DNA of 51,380 bases from an uncultured Porphyromonadaceae bacterium (lineage in GTDB: Bacteria; Bacteroidota; Bacteroidia; Bacteroidales; Muribaculaceae): NCBI GenBank assembly GCA_902489275.1, contig CABTZK010000014.1, positions 1 to 51,380 on the forward strand. The letters run 5' to 3'. Shown here in pieces: positions 40,006 through 49,071 of this stretch. The notes below the pieces were generated by a model, which saw only the letters and a list, made by a program, of their open reading frames with translations, made no database searches and was not told the origin of the DNA. The position numbers were made by a program, and so were the translations under genes. Numbering within the stretch: position 1 is the stretch's first letter; each line of letters starts with the position of its first letter.

Positions 40006-41136
40006 CTATCGGCTGGCTCCAGGATTGGGCTGCACATTGATGCGGCAATGAAGTTGCTGGGTAAAATCGTGCCCTTCGTAGGTGAGGAAGGCCACATGGA
40101 TGGGCACGTAGTAGATGTAATCGCGCATCTTGGTAGGGAAATAAGGATTGTTGAGGATGCGCACAGCGTCCTTCTCGGTTGTCACGATAAACTTGCGGCG
40201 ACCCTTCAGCTCATGGTAGAGCCTGAAAATGTACTTGAAGTCGTCGCGCGTGTAGTCGTGGTGGTCGTTGTAATGAATCACCTTGACGCCGGCTTGAAAT
40301 CCTCTAAGGTATTTCACAAAAGGCCGCTCGTTGGCAATGCCAGTGAGTCCCAGGATGAGGTCGCTCTCCGACAGCCACGAGAGGTCGTCGAGTTTCACAT
40401 TGGCTGTTGGGAACACGGGTACCGGCTTGCTATAGTTGACGTTAGAGAAGAAAAGCTCGCTTGCCGGGAACAGCCCCAGTTTCTCCTTGATGAGCTTGAT
40501 GTCGATGGGTTTGATGTCGTTGGGACACTTCGTCACCACCACGAAATCGCTCTTGAGAATGCGGTAAAACGGCTCTCGCAATGTGCCTCGGGGCATGAGT
40601 TTGTCGTTGTAGGGCATGCGGTTGTAGTCACACAGCACGATATTCACCTTGGGCTTGATATAGCGATGCTGGAAAGCGTCGTCGAGCACAAACAGGTTGA
40701 TTTCGGGGTCAATCTTGAGCATCTCGTTGATGCCTTTGCGTCGATTCTCGCACACGGCTAAGCTGATGCTTCCCTTAAACTTGTGGTAAATCTGATACGG
40801 CTCGTCGCCAATATCCTTGGGAGTGAGCGTGTCGCGCGCCATGATGAAGCCTTTGGTGGCCCGTTTATATCCGCGGCTGAGCACGCCGATGTGGTATCGC
40901 TGGCACAAGTGCTGCACGATATACTCCACGTGTGGTGTCTTTCCCGTGCCGCCCACGGTGATGTTGCCCACCGACACAACGGGCACGTCAAACTCCACTT
41001 GCGGAAGAATGCCCAGGTTGAAAGCCATGTTACGCAACCACACGCCTGCTCCATAGCACCATGATAAGGGTGCCAGCATGACATCGATGGCGGCTTTGCA
41101 CTGCTGCTTATCTAATATTTTAGAGAAATCTATCAC
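40006..41136 (-). CDS. lpxK: Tetraacyldisaccharide 4'-kinase (lipid A synthesis)
   Basis: Phosphorylates the lipid A disaccharide at the 4' position at the inner membrane. Walker A is GGTGKTP at 62-68 (VSVGNITVGGTGKTPHVEYI) and the family segment LDDAFQHRYIKPKVNIVLCD follows. The N-terminal hydrophobic helix is about 18-45. The 376 residues are normal. It lies 25 nt downstream of sppA. Confidence 0.94.
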   Translation of the reverse strand: MIDFSKILDKQQCKAAIDVMLAPLSWCYGAGVWLRNMAFNLGILPQVEFDVPVVSVGNITVGGTGKTPHVEYIVQHLCQRYHIGVLSRGYKRATKGFIMARDTLTPKDIGDEPYQIYHKFKGSISLAVCENRRKGINEMLKIDPEINLFVLDDAFQHRYIKPKVNIVLCDYNRMPYNDKLMPRGTLREPFYRILKSDFVVVTKCPNDIKPIDIKLIKEKLGLFPASELFFSNVNYSKPVPVFPTANVKLDDLSWLSESDLILGLTGIANERPFVKYLRGFQAGVKVIHYNDHHDYTRDDFKYIFRLYHELKGRRKFIVTTEKDAVRILNNPYFPTKMRDYIYYVPIHVAFLTYEGHDFTQQLHCRINVQPNPGASR

Positions 41137-41161
41137 TTGGTCATTGAGGGAAATTTGAATT

Positions 41162-42955
41162 TTACCGGATTTCGATGGGCGGCATCAGGCACAGCACGTG
41201 CTGACGGTTCAGGATCGCTTGCAACTCCTCGTAATAGGTGTAGAAGATGCCCATTTGGCGCTTCAACTGCTCCTGGTTGCGATACTGGGCATACTGCTGA
41301 AAGAGTTTCACGAAACTTACTTGCGTCTCGGGATAGGCCTTGACCTCGTAGTAGCCGTCGTTGAGCTTCACCGCGCGGGCAACCCAGTCAATGGCGTTGC
41401 TGAGGCCGCCAAACTCGTCGACGAGGCCAATTCGCTTGGCGCTCATGCCATCCCAGACCCTCCCCTCGGCAATTTTCTTGATGGAGTCCTGCGGTATCTT
41501 GCGGCCCTCGGCGCACCGCTTGGTGAAGATTTCATAGCCGCGATTAATCATGTTCTGCATGGCTTGCTGCTGAACGGGAGTCATCTTCTTGTAAAAGAAT
41601 CCTCCGCTCGAGAACTCGCTATTGGCGTTGGTCTTCACGATGCTGGTGGTCACACCCAACTTGTCTTCCATGAGTTTCTGCACACAGGGTACCAAGCCGA
41701 AAATGCCAATGCTTCCCGTGATGGTGGTCGAGTCGGCAAAGATGCGGTGCGCGCCGCAAGAAATGTAGTAACCGCCCGATGCGGCATAGTCGCCCATCGA
41801 CACGGCCACCGTCTTCTTGGCTTTCTTGAACTGGTCAACAGCCTCCCAAATCTGCTCTGAGCCGAATGCGCTGCCTCCCGGGGAGTTCACACGCAGCACC
41901 ATGCCTTTTACATCGTCTTTGTCTTTCAAGTCAAGGATGGTTTTTACCAGCTCCTCGCTATTGATGCCATTGTCCATCGCACCGTCAATCTCTCCCACGG
42001 CATAGACGACGGCAATGATGCCGTCCTTGTTTTTCCCATTGTCGTAGTGCGATGCCAGCACATCGGGATACACAAACCGCAGGTCATCTTTCTCGCCAAC
42101 ATGGGTGAGGCTCTTGAGTTTGGCTTCAAACTCATGCTTGTAGCACGTGCCATCGATGATTTTCCGCGCTTTGAGTTCTTGCGCCGGCTTGGTCAGCATC
42201 ATGCTATCGACCATGGCATCGAAAACCGTGTTGTCGATTTTTCGGTCTTTAGCCATCTCGGCTTCCATCGACTTCCAGATGTTGCCCATGAACACGGTTT
42301 GCTGCAAGCGGTTGGCTGGGCTGATGCTGTCGAGCATGAAAGGCTCGACAGCGCTTTTAAACGTGCCCACACGCAGGACTTGCATCTCCACGCCCGCTTT
42401 GTCGAGCAACTTCTTGAAATAGGGGGTCATCGAGACCATGCCGTGAAGGTCAACAACGCCCAGGGGATTCATCAGCACGCTGTCGGCAACACTAGCCACG
42501 TAATAGTCGCCTTGGGCATAGCCCTCGTTGGCCCAGGCATAGACGAATTTCTTGCTGCCGGCCTTGAAGTCCTGCAAGGCCATGCGGATGGCGTGCAGCG
42601 TGGCTGGAGCGGCCGATGCTCCGGCGCAGCTGATCACGATGCCCTTCACCTTGCTCTCGCTCTTGGCCACGTGAATGGCCTTGACAATAGCCTCAAGACT
42701 CAATGGCAAATCCTTTCCTTGCAGCATCTCGATGAGGCCAGGCTGCTCAAAGGCATTGCGCTCGCTGATGGGGCCCTCAAGTTTGATCAAGAGCACCGAC
42801 TTGTCCTTGATCGAGGAGGCTGGCGCAGTGCCCGTCGCCATCGCAAACACTATCGAGAAACTCATCGCTATCGCACAAACGCAGACCATGGCCAATGCCA
42901 AAAACGAGCCCACAAATGAGCCGCACACGACCAACAGGAATTTCTTCATCATCAT
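41162..42955 (-). CDS. sppA: Signal peptide peptidase SppA (67K type)
   Basis: A 597-residue membrane protease that clears cleaved signal peptides. One N-terminal TM (about 6-40) is followed by two tandem ClpP-like domains. The catalytic dyad residues are Lys200 (VGTFKSAVEPF) in the first domain and Ser393 (GDYAASGGYYIS) in the second, as in E. coli SppA. Full length. First gene of the sppA-lpxK-thiL unit. Confidence 0.94.
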   Translation of the reverse strand: MMMKKFLLVVCGSFVGSFLALAMVCVCAIAMSFSIVFAMATGTAPASSIKDKSVLLIKLEGPISERNAFEQPGLIEMLQGKDLPLSLEAIVKAIHVAKSESKVKGIVISCAGASAAPATLHAIRMALQDFKAGSKKFVYAWANEGYAQGDYYVASVADSVLMNPLGVVDLHGMVSMTPYFKKLLDKAGVEMQVLRVGTFKSAVEPFMLDSISPANRLQQTVFMGNIWKSMEAEMAKDRKIDNTVFDAMVDSMMLTKPAQELKARKIIDGTCYKHEFEAKLKSLTHVGEKDDLRFVYPDVLASHYDNGKNKDGIIAVVYAVGEIDGAMDNGINSEELVKTILDLKDKDDVKGMVLRVNSPGGSAFGSEQIWEAVDQFKKAKKTVAVSMGDYAASGGYYISCGAHRIFADSTTITGSIGIFGLVPCVQKLMEDKLGVTTSIVKTNANSEFSSGGFFYKKMTPVQQQAMQNMINRGYEIFTKRCAEGRKIPQDSIKKIAEGRVWDGMSAKRIGLVDEFGGLSNAIDWVARAVKLNDGYYEVKAYPETQVSFVKLFQQYAQYRNQEQLKRQMGIFYTYYEELQAILNRQHVLCLMPPIEIR

Positions 42956-43187
42956 GCCATCTATTGATATTCAATTGTTTGTTTTCATTCACCCCATTCA
43001 GTGAAAGTCTCTTTGACCAGCTCTGCTTAAGGTGCTATCTATCGATTTTACAAAGTTACACAATATTTTGACAACCTCCCATCAAAAAGAGGAAAAAAAC
43101 TCCAAACTTGGGAAAAAGTATAAGTTAACAAGATGGCAACATCATTTTTTTCATGAATTTAAACAAGATATAAACACTTTTAATTTG
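42956..43187. other. Divergent intergenic region between sppA and the malate dehydrogenase gene
   Basis: AT-rich, holding the sppA -7 element (43051-43058) and, to its right, the start of the malate dehydrogenase promoter. No gene or stable fold noted. Confidence 0.4.
43051..43058 (-). promoter_or_regulatory. -7 element of sppA
   Basis: Minus-strand TAACTTTG, leader about 90 nt; -33 spacing is poor. Confidence 0.45.
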
Positions 43188-43215
43188 AAAAAGCGCGTTT
43201 TTCTTTTTAATTTTG
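43184..43215 (+). promoter_or_regulatory. Promoter of the malate dehydrogenase gene
   Basis: TTTG 43184-43187, 20-nt spacer, TAATTTTG 43208-43215. Leader about 60 nt, A/T-rich, and free of obvious structure, as expected for a highly expressed gene. Confidence 0.7.
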
Positions 43216-43282
43216 CGCATGATTAAGGAACAAATGGTTTTTTATCAACATATTTACATCATAACTTTAAAAAAAATTAGAA

Positions 43283-44317
43283 ATGGGATTTTTAACTAAC
43301 GAGAAACTCCTCATTGTGGGTGCCGGCGGCATGATCGGCTCAAACATGGTTCAAAGCGCTTTAATGCTCGGTTTAACTCCCAACATTTGCCTGTATGACA
43401 TCTATGAGCCTGGTGTTCATGGCGTGTATGACGAAATGCAGCAATGCGCATTTCCAGGCGCTAACCTGAGTTACTATGCTCCCGCTGTGGAGGACATGGG
43501 CAATCCCGAAAAGGTTGCTGAGGCAGCCAAAAAGGCTTTCACTGGCGCCAAATACATCATTTCGTCGGGTGGCGCGCCTCGCAAGGCTGGCATGACCCGC
43601 GAAGACTTGCTGAAAGGCAACTGTGCCATCGCTGCCGATTTCGGCGAGAACATCAAGAAATATTGCCCCGACGTGAAGCACGTGGTGGTGATTTTCAACC
43701 CTGCCGATGTCACGGCGCTGACCGCGCTCATCCACTCAGGCCTGAAGCCCAACCAGCTCACCTCGCTCGCCGCGCTCGACTCCACACGCTTGCAGCAAGC
43801 CTTGGCACACGAGTTCGGTGTTCAGCAAGACAAGGTGACAGGTGCGCACACCTATGGCGGCCACGGCGAGCAAATGGCCGTATTCGCCTCGCAAGTCAAG
43901 GTCGACGGAAAGCCACTGGCCGACATGAACCTGAGCGACGAGCGCTGGGCCGAAATCAAGCACCACACCACGCAAGGCGGCGCTAACATCATCAAGTTGC
44001 GCGGACGCAGCTCGTTCCAGAGCCCGGCCTATTGCGCTGTGAAAATGATTGAGGCCGCTATGGGCGGTGAGCCTTTCACGCTCCCTGCCGGCTGCTATGC
44101 CCATCTTCCCGAGCTGGGTATCGAGAATGTGATGATGGCTCTGCCCACCACTATCGACAAGACAGGCGTTCACTACACGACACCCAAGGGCACGAAAGAG
44201 GAAATGGCCGAGTTGCAGAAGTCTTACGAGCATCTGTGCGCCATGCGTCAGGATGTCATCACCTTGGGCATTGTACCCGCTGTTGAGGACTGGAAGAAAG
44301 ACAACGCCAACCTTTAG
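43283..44317 (+). CDS. mdh: Malate dehydrogenase (lactate/malate dehydrogenase family)
   Basis: A 344-residue NAD-dependent dehydrogenase linking oxaloacetate and malate, part of the reductive branch to succinate in Bacteroidales. The Rossmann motif is VGAGGMIGSNMVQSAL. SSGGAPRKAGMTREDLLKGN is the substrate loop with its conserved arginines, and AHTYGGHGEQM carries the catalytic His. It is of the longer Bacteroidales type. Malate rather than lactate specificity is inferred. A strong terminator follows. Confidence 0.85.
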   Translation: MGFLTNEKLLIVGAGGMIGSNMVQSALMLGLTPNICLYDIYEPGVHGVYDEMQQCAFPGANLSYYAPAVEDMGNPEKVAEAAKKAFTGAKYIISSGGAPRKAGMTREDLLKGNCAIAADFGENIKKYCPDVKHVVVIFNPADVTALTALIHSGLKPNQLTSLAALDSTRLQQALAHEFGVQQDKVTGAHTYGGHGEQMAVFASQVKVDGKPLADMNLSDERWAEIKHHTTQGGANIIKLRGRSSFQSPAYCAVKMIEAAMGGEPFTLPAGCYAHLPELGIENVMMALPTTIDKTGVHYTTPKGTKEEMAELQKSYEHLCAMRQDVITLGIVPAVEDWKKDNANL

Positions 44318-44344
44318 TTCCTGCGAGAACGCTAAGCCATAACA

Positions 44345-44388
44345 AAGCGAGTTGCTCCCCCCCCACAACCAAGGGCGGCAACTCGCTT
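44345..44388 (+). terminator. Terminator of the malate dehydrogenase gene
   Basis: An 11-bp perfect stem AAGCGAGTTGC/GCAACTCGCTT with a 22-base loop containing C8 (44357-44364), starting 28 nt after the stop; TTGATTTG follows. Confidence 0.65.
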
Positions 44389-44390
44389 GA

Positions 44391-44422
44391 TTTGTACGGG
44401 TAAGATGAAATTCTTACATTTG
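44391..44422 (+). promoter_or_regulatory. Promoter of engB
   Basis: TTTG 44391-44394, exactly 20 nt, TACATTTG 44415-44422. It begins directly behind the preceding terminator; leader about 17 nt. Confidence 0.7.
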
Positions 44423-44445
44423 CAGGGAAAAAAGGAGAACGCGTT

Positions 44446-45054
44446 ATGAATATTAGAACCGCCATTTTTAAAATCAGCAATACCGATTTCAGGAAGTGTC
44501 CCGATGGAGGACTGCCTGAATATGCTTTCATCGGACGGTCCAATGTGGGCAAGTCCTCACTCATCAACATGCTCACGGGGCGAAAAGCCCTCGCCAAAAC
44601 CTCGTCAACCCCTGGCAAAACACTGCTCATCAACCACTTCATCATCAATGACGAGTGGTATATCGTCGACCTCCCAGGCTATGGCTATGCCAAGCGAGGA
44701 AAGGAGGAACGCAACAAGCTGGCACAGATCATTCGGGGCTACGTCCTGGGGCGCGAGCAGATGACCTGCCTTTTTGTGCTGGTCGACAGCCGCCACGAGG
44801 CTCAAAAAATCGACTTGGAGTTCATGCAGTGGTGCGGCGAGAATGGTGTGCCCATTGCTATCGTGTTCACCAAGATTGACAAGCTGGGCGTGGTCGCCAG
44901 CCGCATGAAAGTGGAGGCCTACAGGCAAAAGCTGTCAGAGAGCTGGGAGGAGCTGCCGCCCATGTTCATGACCAGCAGCGAGGACAAGCGTGGCCGCGAG
45001 GAGCTGCTCGACTACATCGACACCATCAACCAGCAAGTCAAGTCAGCAAAGTGA
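44446..45054 (+). CDS. engB: Ribosome-assembly GTPase EngB/YsxC
   Basis: A 202-residue GTPase needed for 50S subunit assembly. G1 GRSNVGKSSL, G2 region with KTSSTPGKT, G3 DLPGYGYAKR, G4 TKIDK and G5-like TSSEDKRGR are all present. Length normal. Own promoter; a DUF4251 gene follows after 110 nt. Confidence 0.95.
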   Translation: MNIRTAIFKISNTDFRKCPDGGLPEYAFIGRSNVGKSSLINMLTGRKALAKTSSTPGKTLLINHFIINDEWYIVDLPGYGYAKRGKEERNKLAQIIRGYVLGREQMTCLFVLVDSRHEAQKIDLEFMQWCGENGVPIAIVFTKIDKLGVVASRMKVEAYRQKLSESWEELPPMFMTSSEDKRGREELLDYIDTINQQVKSAK

Positions 45055-45150
45055 CGGGCACGCAAGGCTGGCGCTAAACTTTCATGGCAAACATGAGTCT
45101 AAATCTCAATGACAAGAACGATTGCATCAACCACATTATAGACTACTATT

Positions 45151-45156
45151 AGGAGG
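45151..45156 (+). promoter_or_regulatory. Full Shine-Dalgarno AGGAGG before the DUF4251 gene
   Basis: A perfect anti-SD match 8 nt before ATG 45165. Such sites are uncommon in Bacteroidetes, and it fixes the start of the gene. Confidence 0.65.
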
Positions 45157-45164
45157 ACACAACG

Positions 45165-45752
45165 ATGAGACATTTATCGATAGCATTAGTTGCCGTGGCA
45201 ATGAGCGCGTCGTGGATGAGTGCCGCGGCGCAAGCCACAGTGGAACCTCAGACCGTCGACATCCAGCTCGCCCGGCAGCAGGAGAAGGAGCTCAAGAAAC
45301 TTGTGAAAGTGCGAACCGACGCGTTCAAGTTTCAAAAAGCGGCCCAAGCCATGAAACAAGGTTACTTTGTGATGCTCATTGACCGCTTGTGCGGCAGCTT
45401 CTCGCCGGGCATGGCGACGGGATTGAACGAGCAGGCCAATTTCGTGCTCTTGCAGGGCGACAAGGGCGTGTTTCAAACGGCAGCCCTTCAAGGAGCCTGT
45501 GGCCCCAATGGGTTAGGAGGAATCACAGTCAAGGGCAACGTGCGCAATGTGAGGCTTAAAACGACCAAGAAAGGTGACCTCTACATGACCTACCACATGC
45601 AAGGTGTCTATGGCAACGCCGACGTGAGCGTGACCGTCTACAAAGACAGTGACGAGGCGATGGCGGTCATTAGCCCCACGTTTGGGCCCGGCAGCATCAC
45701 TGCCTACGGGCACATCGCTCCCTACCGCAACAAGAGTTTGAATATCAAGTAG
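45165..45752 (+). CDS. Secreted DUF4251-family protein
   Basis: A 195-residue exported protein (signal peptide 1-23). The mature domain reads AFKFQKAAQAMKQGYFVMLI, then NFVLLQGDKGVFQTA, then GPNGLGGITVKGNVRNVRLK and a final beta-rich part. This is the pattern I know from DUF4251, an uncharacterised Bacteroidetes periplasmic family. Monocistronic or co-transcribed with engB; no -7 box was found in the 110-nt gap. Function unknown. Confidence 0.75.
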   Translation: MRHLSIALVAVAMSASWMSAAAQATVEPQTVDIQLARQQEKELKKLVKVRTDAFKFQKAAQAMKQGYFVMLIDRLCGSFSPGMATGLNEQANFVLLQGDKGVFQTAALQGACGPNGLGGITVKGNVRNVRLKTTKKGDLYMTYHMQGVYGNADVSVTVYKDSDEAMAVISPTFGPGSITAYGHIAPYRNKSLNIK

Positions 45753-45765
45753 GCCCGTCGGCAAG

Positions 45766-47787
45766 TCAACGGGGCTGCGAGCCACCCTCAGCCGTCATTT
45801 CCAGGAACTCATCCTCATTGATGATGGGGATGCCCAGTTTGCGCGCCTTTTCCTGCTTGGAAGGCCCCATGTTCTCGCCTGCAAGCACAAAGCTGGTAGC
45901 GCCTGAAATGCTGCTCACATTCTTTCCGCCATGCCGCTCAATCAGGGCTTTGTACTCGTCGCGCGAGTGACGGGAGAACACGCCACTCACCACAATTTTC
46001 TTGCCAGCCAGCTTGCTGGTGCGTGCGGCCTGCTCGTCCTGCCCCACCGACAGCTGAAGCCCGGCCTCACGCAAGCGCTCCACCATCTCGCGGTTGCTCG
46101 CCAAAGAGAAGAACTGCGTGACCGACTCGGCAATCTTGGGGCCTATCTCGGGAATGGCGGCCAGCTGCTCGGCAGGCATCGCCATGAGGTTGTCGATGTT
46201 GTGCACGTGGCGAGCCAGCACTTTCGCGGTCGTTTCGCCCACATAAGATATAGACAGGGCAAAAATCACGCGCTCAAAGGGCACCTGCTTTGAGGCCTCG
46301 ATACCGCGCAAGATGCGTGATGCCGCCTTTTCCTGAAAGTGGTCCAGCGCGAGCAGGTCGCTCGCCGTGAGGCTGTAGAGGTCGTCAATGCGATTCACCA
46401 GCCCTTTCTCATGCAGTTGAGTGGCCACTTCCTCGCCAATGCCGTCAATGTTCATGGCGCGGCGACCCACAAAGTGCTCAATGCGCCCCGTGATTTGTGG
46501 CGGACAGCCATATTGGTTTGGGCAAACCCACGCAGCCTCGCCCTCTACACGCTTGAGTGGCGTGTGGCACACGGGGCAATGCGTCACAAATGCGATGGGC
46601 TTGCTGTGAGGGTCACGGCGGCGGGTGTCTACTCCCACAATCTTTGGGATGATTTCACCGCCTTTTTCCACATAGAGGTAATCACCCTCGTGAATATCGA
46701 GCGAGCGGATGATGTCCTCGTTGTGCAGCGAGGCGCGTTTCACTACCGTGCCCGAGAGCAACACAGGCTCCATGTTGGCCACTGGCGTGATGACCCCGGT
46801 GCGCCCCACCTCAAAGGAGATGAAGTTCAAGCGGGCGCACTCGCGCTCGGGGGCAAACTTGTAGGCAATGGCCCAGCGAGGCGCCTTGGCGGTGCTGCCA
46901 AGTGCCTGCCACTGGGCGATGTCGTTGAGTTTGAACACGAGTCCATCGGTCGCAATGGGCAGACGCTTGCGCTCCTTGTCCCAGTGGGCGATAAAGTCAG
47001 ACACTGCGTCGACCGAAGGCAGCACCTCGTGCCGGGCGACCTTGAAGCCCCAGCGTTGCAAGGCTTCCATGCGCTCAACGTGGGTCATGGGTTTCAAGCC
47101 ATCGCCCAACAGGAAATAGAAATAAGCGTCTAACCCTCGGCGTGAGACTTCGGCCGAGTTTTGCATCTTGAGCGTGCCGGCGGCAGCGTTGCGAGGATTG
47201 GCAAAAAGCGGCTCCTCGTGATAGGCGCGCTCCTTGTTCAAGCGCTCGAAACTGTTCCACGGCATCAGAATCTCGCCACGCACCTCAAAGCGGTCGGGCC
47301 AGTCGCTGCTCCGCAGCACCAGCGGGACGCTCTTGATGGTGATCACGTTGGCGGTCACATCATCGCCGCGTGTGCCATCGCCACGGGTCACCGCGCGCAC
47401 CAGGCGACCATGCTCGTAGGTGATGGAGATGCTGGTGCCGTCATATTTCATCTCGCCCACGATTTGCACTTGCTCCCCTCCCAGCCCCTCTTTGGCGCGA
47501 CGCAGGAAGTCCTGCACCTCGGTAATCGAGTAACTGTTGCCCAACGACTGCATGGGGTGCTCGTGCAGCACTTGCTTGAAGCCCTGATTCAAGTCGCTGC
47601 CCACGCGCTGGGTGGGCGACAGCGGGTCAGCCAGTTCGGGATGCGCCTTCTCCAGCTCCTGCAACTGGCGCAGTTTCTTGTCGAAGTCAAAGTCGCTAAT
47701 GGTGGGCTGGTTGAGCACGTAGTAGTTGTAGTTGTGGCGATTGAGTTCGTCACGCAACTGCTTGATGAGGTTTTCGGCGTTTTCCAT
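45766..47787 (-). CDS. ligA: NAD-dependent DNA ligase LigA
   Basis: Seals nicks during replication and repair. The adenylated lysine is Lys114 (GEMKYDGTSI). The N-terminal Ia domain, the adenylation/OB domains, the four-cysteine zinc finger (CPVCHTPL, then CPNQYGC), the HhH domain and the C-terminal BRCT domain (about 590-665) are all present. 673 residues, complete. It lies 94 nt downstream of the ROK kinase gene. Confidence 0.97.
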   Translation of the reverse strand: MENAENLIKQLRDELNRHNYNYYVLNQPTISDFDFDKKLRQLQELEKAHPELADPLSPTQRVGSDLNQGFKQVLHEHPMQSLGNSYSITEVQDFLRRAKEGLGGEQVQIVGEMKYDGTSISITYEHGRLVRAVTRGDGTRGDDVTANVITIKSVPLVLRSSDWPDRFEVRGEILMPWNSFERLNKERAYHEEPLFANPRNAAAGTLKMQNSAEVSRRGLDAYFYFLLGDGLKPMTHVERMEALQRWGFKVARHEVLPSVDAVSDFIAHWDKERKRLPIATDGLVFKLNDIAQWQALGSTAKAPRWAIAYKFAPERECARLNFISFEVGRTGVITPVANMEPVLLSGTVVKRASLHNEDIIRSLDIHEGDYLYVEKGGEIIPKIVGVDTRRRDPHSKPIAFVTHCPVCHTPLKRVEGEAAWVCPNQYGCPPQITGRIEHFVGRRAMNIDGIGEEVATQLHEKGLVNRIDDLYSLTASDLLALDHFQEKAASRILRGIEASKQVPFERVIFALSISYVGETTAKVLARHVHNIDNLMAMPAEQLAAIPEIGPKIAESVTQFFSLASNREMVERLREAGLQLSVGQDEQAARTSKLAGKKIVVSGVFSRHSRDEYKALIERHGGKNVSSISGATSFVLAGENMGPSKQEKARKLGIPIINEDEFLEMTAEGGSQPR

Positions 47788-47881
47788 CCTGTGAATAATT
47801 AATGAAGGTGATTCAAGTGTAGGCAGGCCTCATGCAGATCGCCGGCCTATAGCCTGGGCCGCTATCGCCCGCGAGAGTGGC

Positions 47882-48862
47882 CTATTGCTCAGCTTTCACT
47901 TCCCAGCCGAGAGCCGACGCCCCGAGCACAGCAGCATCGCTCTCTCTCAGCTCGCTCAGCAGGATTTTAGCCTTTCCCTTGAAGATGCTCAACACATTTT
48001 GGTCGTAGGCCTCGCGAATGGGGTTCATGATGAGGTCGCCACTCTTGGCCAGGCCGCCAAAAAGCACAAACGCCTCTGGGCTGGAGAAGGCGGCGAAGTT
48101 AGCCATGGCAGCGCCCAGGATTGAGCCCGTGTAGTCAAAGATTTCCTTAGCCAGCGCGTCGCCGGCGATGGCGCAGTCGTAAACGTCTTTGGAGGTAATG
48201 TTTTCGATGTCGTAGTCACGAAGTTTCGACGCATCGTGGCGAATCTCCAAGAACTCGCGGGCTGTGCGCGCCACACCCGTGGCCGAGCAATAAGTCTCCA
48301 AGCAGCCCGTGCGTCCGCAGCCGCACATTCGCCCGTTTTTGCGCTTCACAATCACGTGCCCGAGCTCGCCCGCAAAGCCATCGTGCCCGTAGACGACCTG
48401 TCCGTTTATCACGATGCCGCTACCCACACCCGTGCCCAGCGTAATCATGATAAAGTTTTTCATGCCGCGAGCCACGCCATAGGTCATCTCGCCAATAGCT
48501 GCCGCGTTGGCATCGTTGGTCACGACGCAAGGGATGCCAAATTTCTCCCTCACCTGTTTCGCCAGCGGCAAGTTGGCGCCCCAAGGCAGGTTGGTGGCGT
48601 CCTCCACCATGCCGGTGTAGTAATTGGCGTTAGGCGCGCCGAATCCGATGCCATTCACCTTGCCCTCGCAGTCGTTAGCCTTGACCACGCGTGTAATCTC
48701 GCTGTGAAGCTCATCAATGTAGTCCTTAAAATCGGCGTGCTTGCCCGTTTTGATAGAGCCGCTGGCAATGATGCTGCCGCGCGCGTCCACAATGCCAAAA
48801 GCGGTGTTGGTGCCGCCCATGTCGATGCCAATAACGTATGGTTTCATGTCTAAGTCTTTCAA
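47882..48862 (-). CDS. ROK-family sugar kinase, probable glucokinase
   Basis: A 326-residue kinase. The N-terminal phosphate loop GIDMGGTNTAFGIVD, the catalytic segment VTNDANAAAIGE, GTGVGSGIVINGQ, the ROK signature with the HIV/GELGH motif (FAGELGHVIV) and the zinc-binding CGCGRTGCLETYCS are intact. There is no N-terminal HTH, so it is an enzyme and not a repressor. Glucose is the likely substrate by family; other hexoses are possible. Probably co-transcribed with ligA. Confidence 0.88.
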   Translation of the reverse strand: MKDLDMKPYVIGIDMGGTNTAFGIVDARGSIIASGSIKTGKHADFKDYIDELHSEITRVVKANDCEGKVNGIGFGAPNANYYTGMVEDATNLPWGANLPLAKQVREKFGIPCVVTNDANAAAIGEMTYGVARGMKNFIMITLGTGVGSGIVINGQVVYGHDGFAGELGHVIVKRKNGRMCGCGRTGCLETYCSATGVARTAREFLEIRHDASKLRDYDIENITSKDVYDCAIAGDALAKEIFDYTGSILGAAMANFAAFSSPEAFVLFGGLAKSGDLIMNPIREAYDQNVLSIFKGKAKILLSELRESDAAVLGASALGWEVKAEQ

Positions 48863-48904
48863 TTTATAAGTTTATTGAACATTCCGGACTGGTTTCCAGA
48901 TGGA

Positions 48905-48912
48905 CAAAGATA
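48905..48912 (-). promoter_or_regulatory. -7 element of the ROK kinase gene
   Basis: Minus-strand TATCTTTG, leader about 36 nt; the -33 region is poor. Confidence 0.45.
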
Positions 48913-49071
48913 CGATTTTCTCACCGAAAACCTCTCTTAAAATATCTTATTTTTTGCGTCCTATGCGCGGTTGGGCAGCGGTATTTCCTTGACAGTGAAA
49001 ATGAAAAAGCCACAAAAGCCCTTGATGCAGTGTTCTTCAATGCATGCGCCACACCGGGTTCTTTTTTAACG

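Noticed and set aside
38854..40761. 635-codon open frame on the plus strand
   Set aside because: It lies exactly antisense to thiL and lpxK, both with full family motifs. Such frames arise from GC-rich codon use; no domain is visible.
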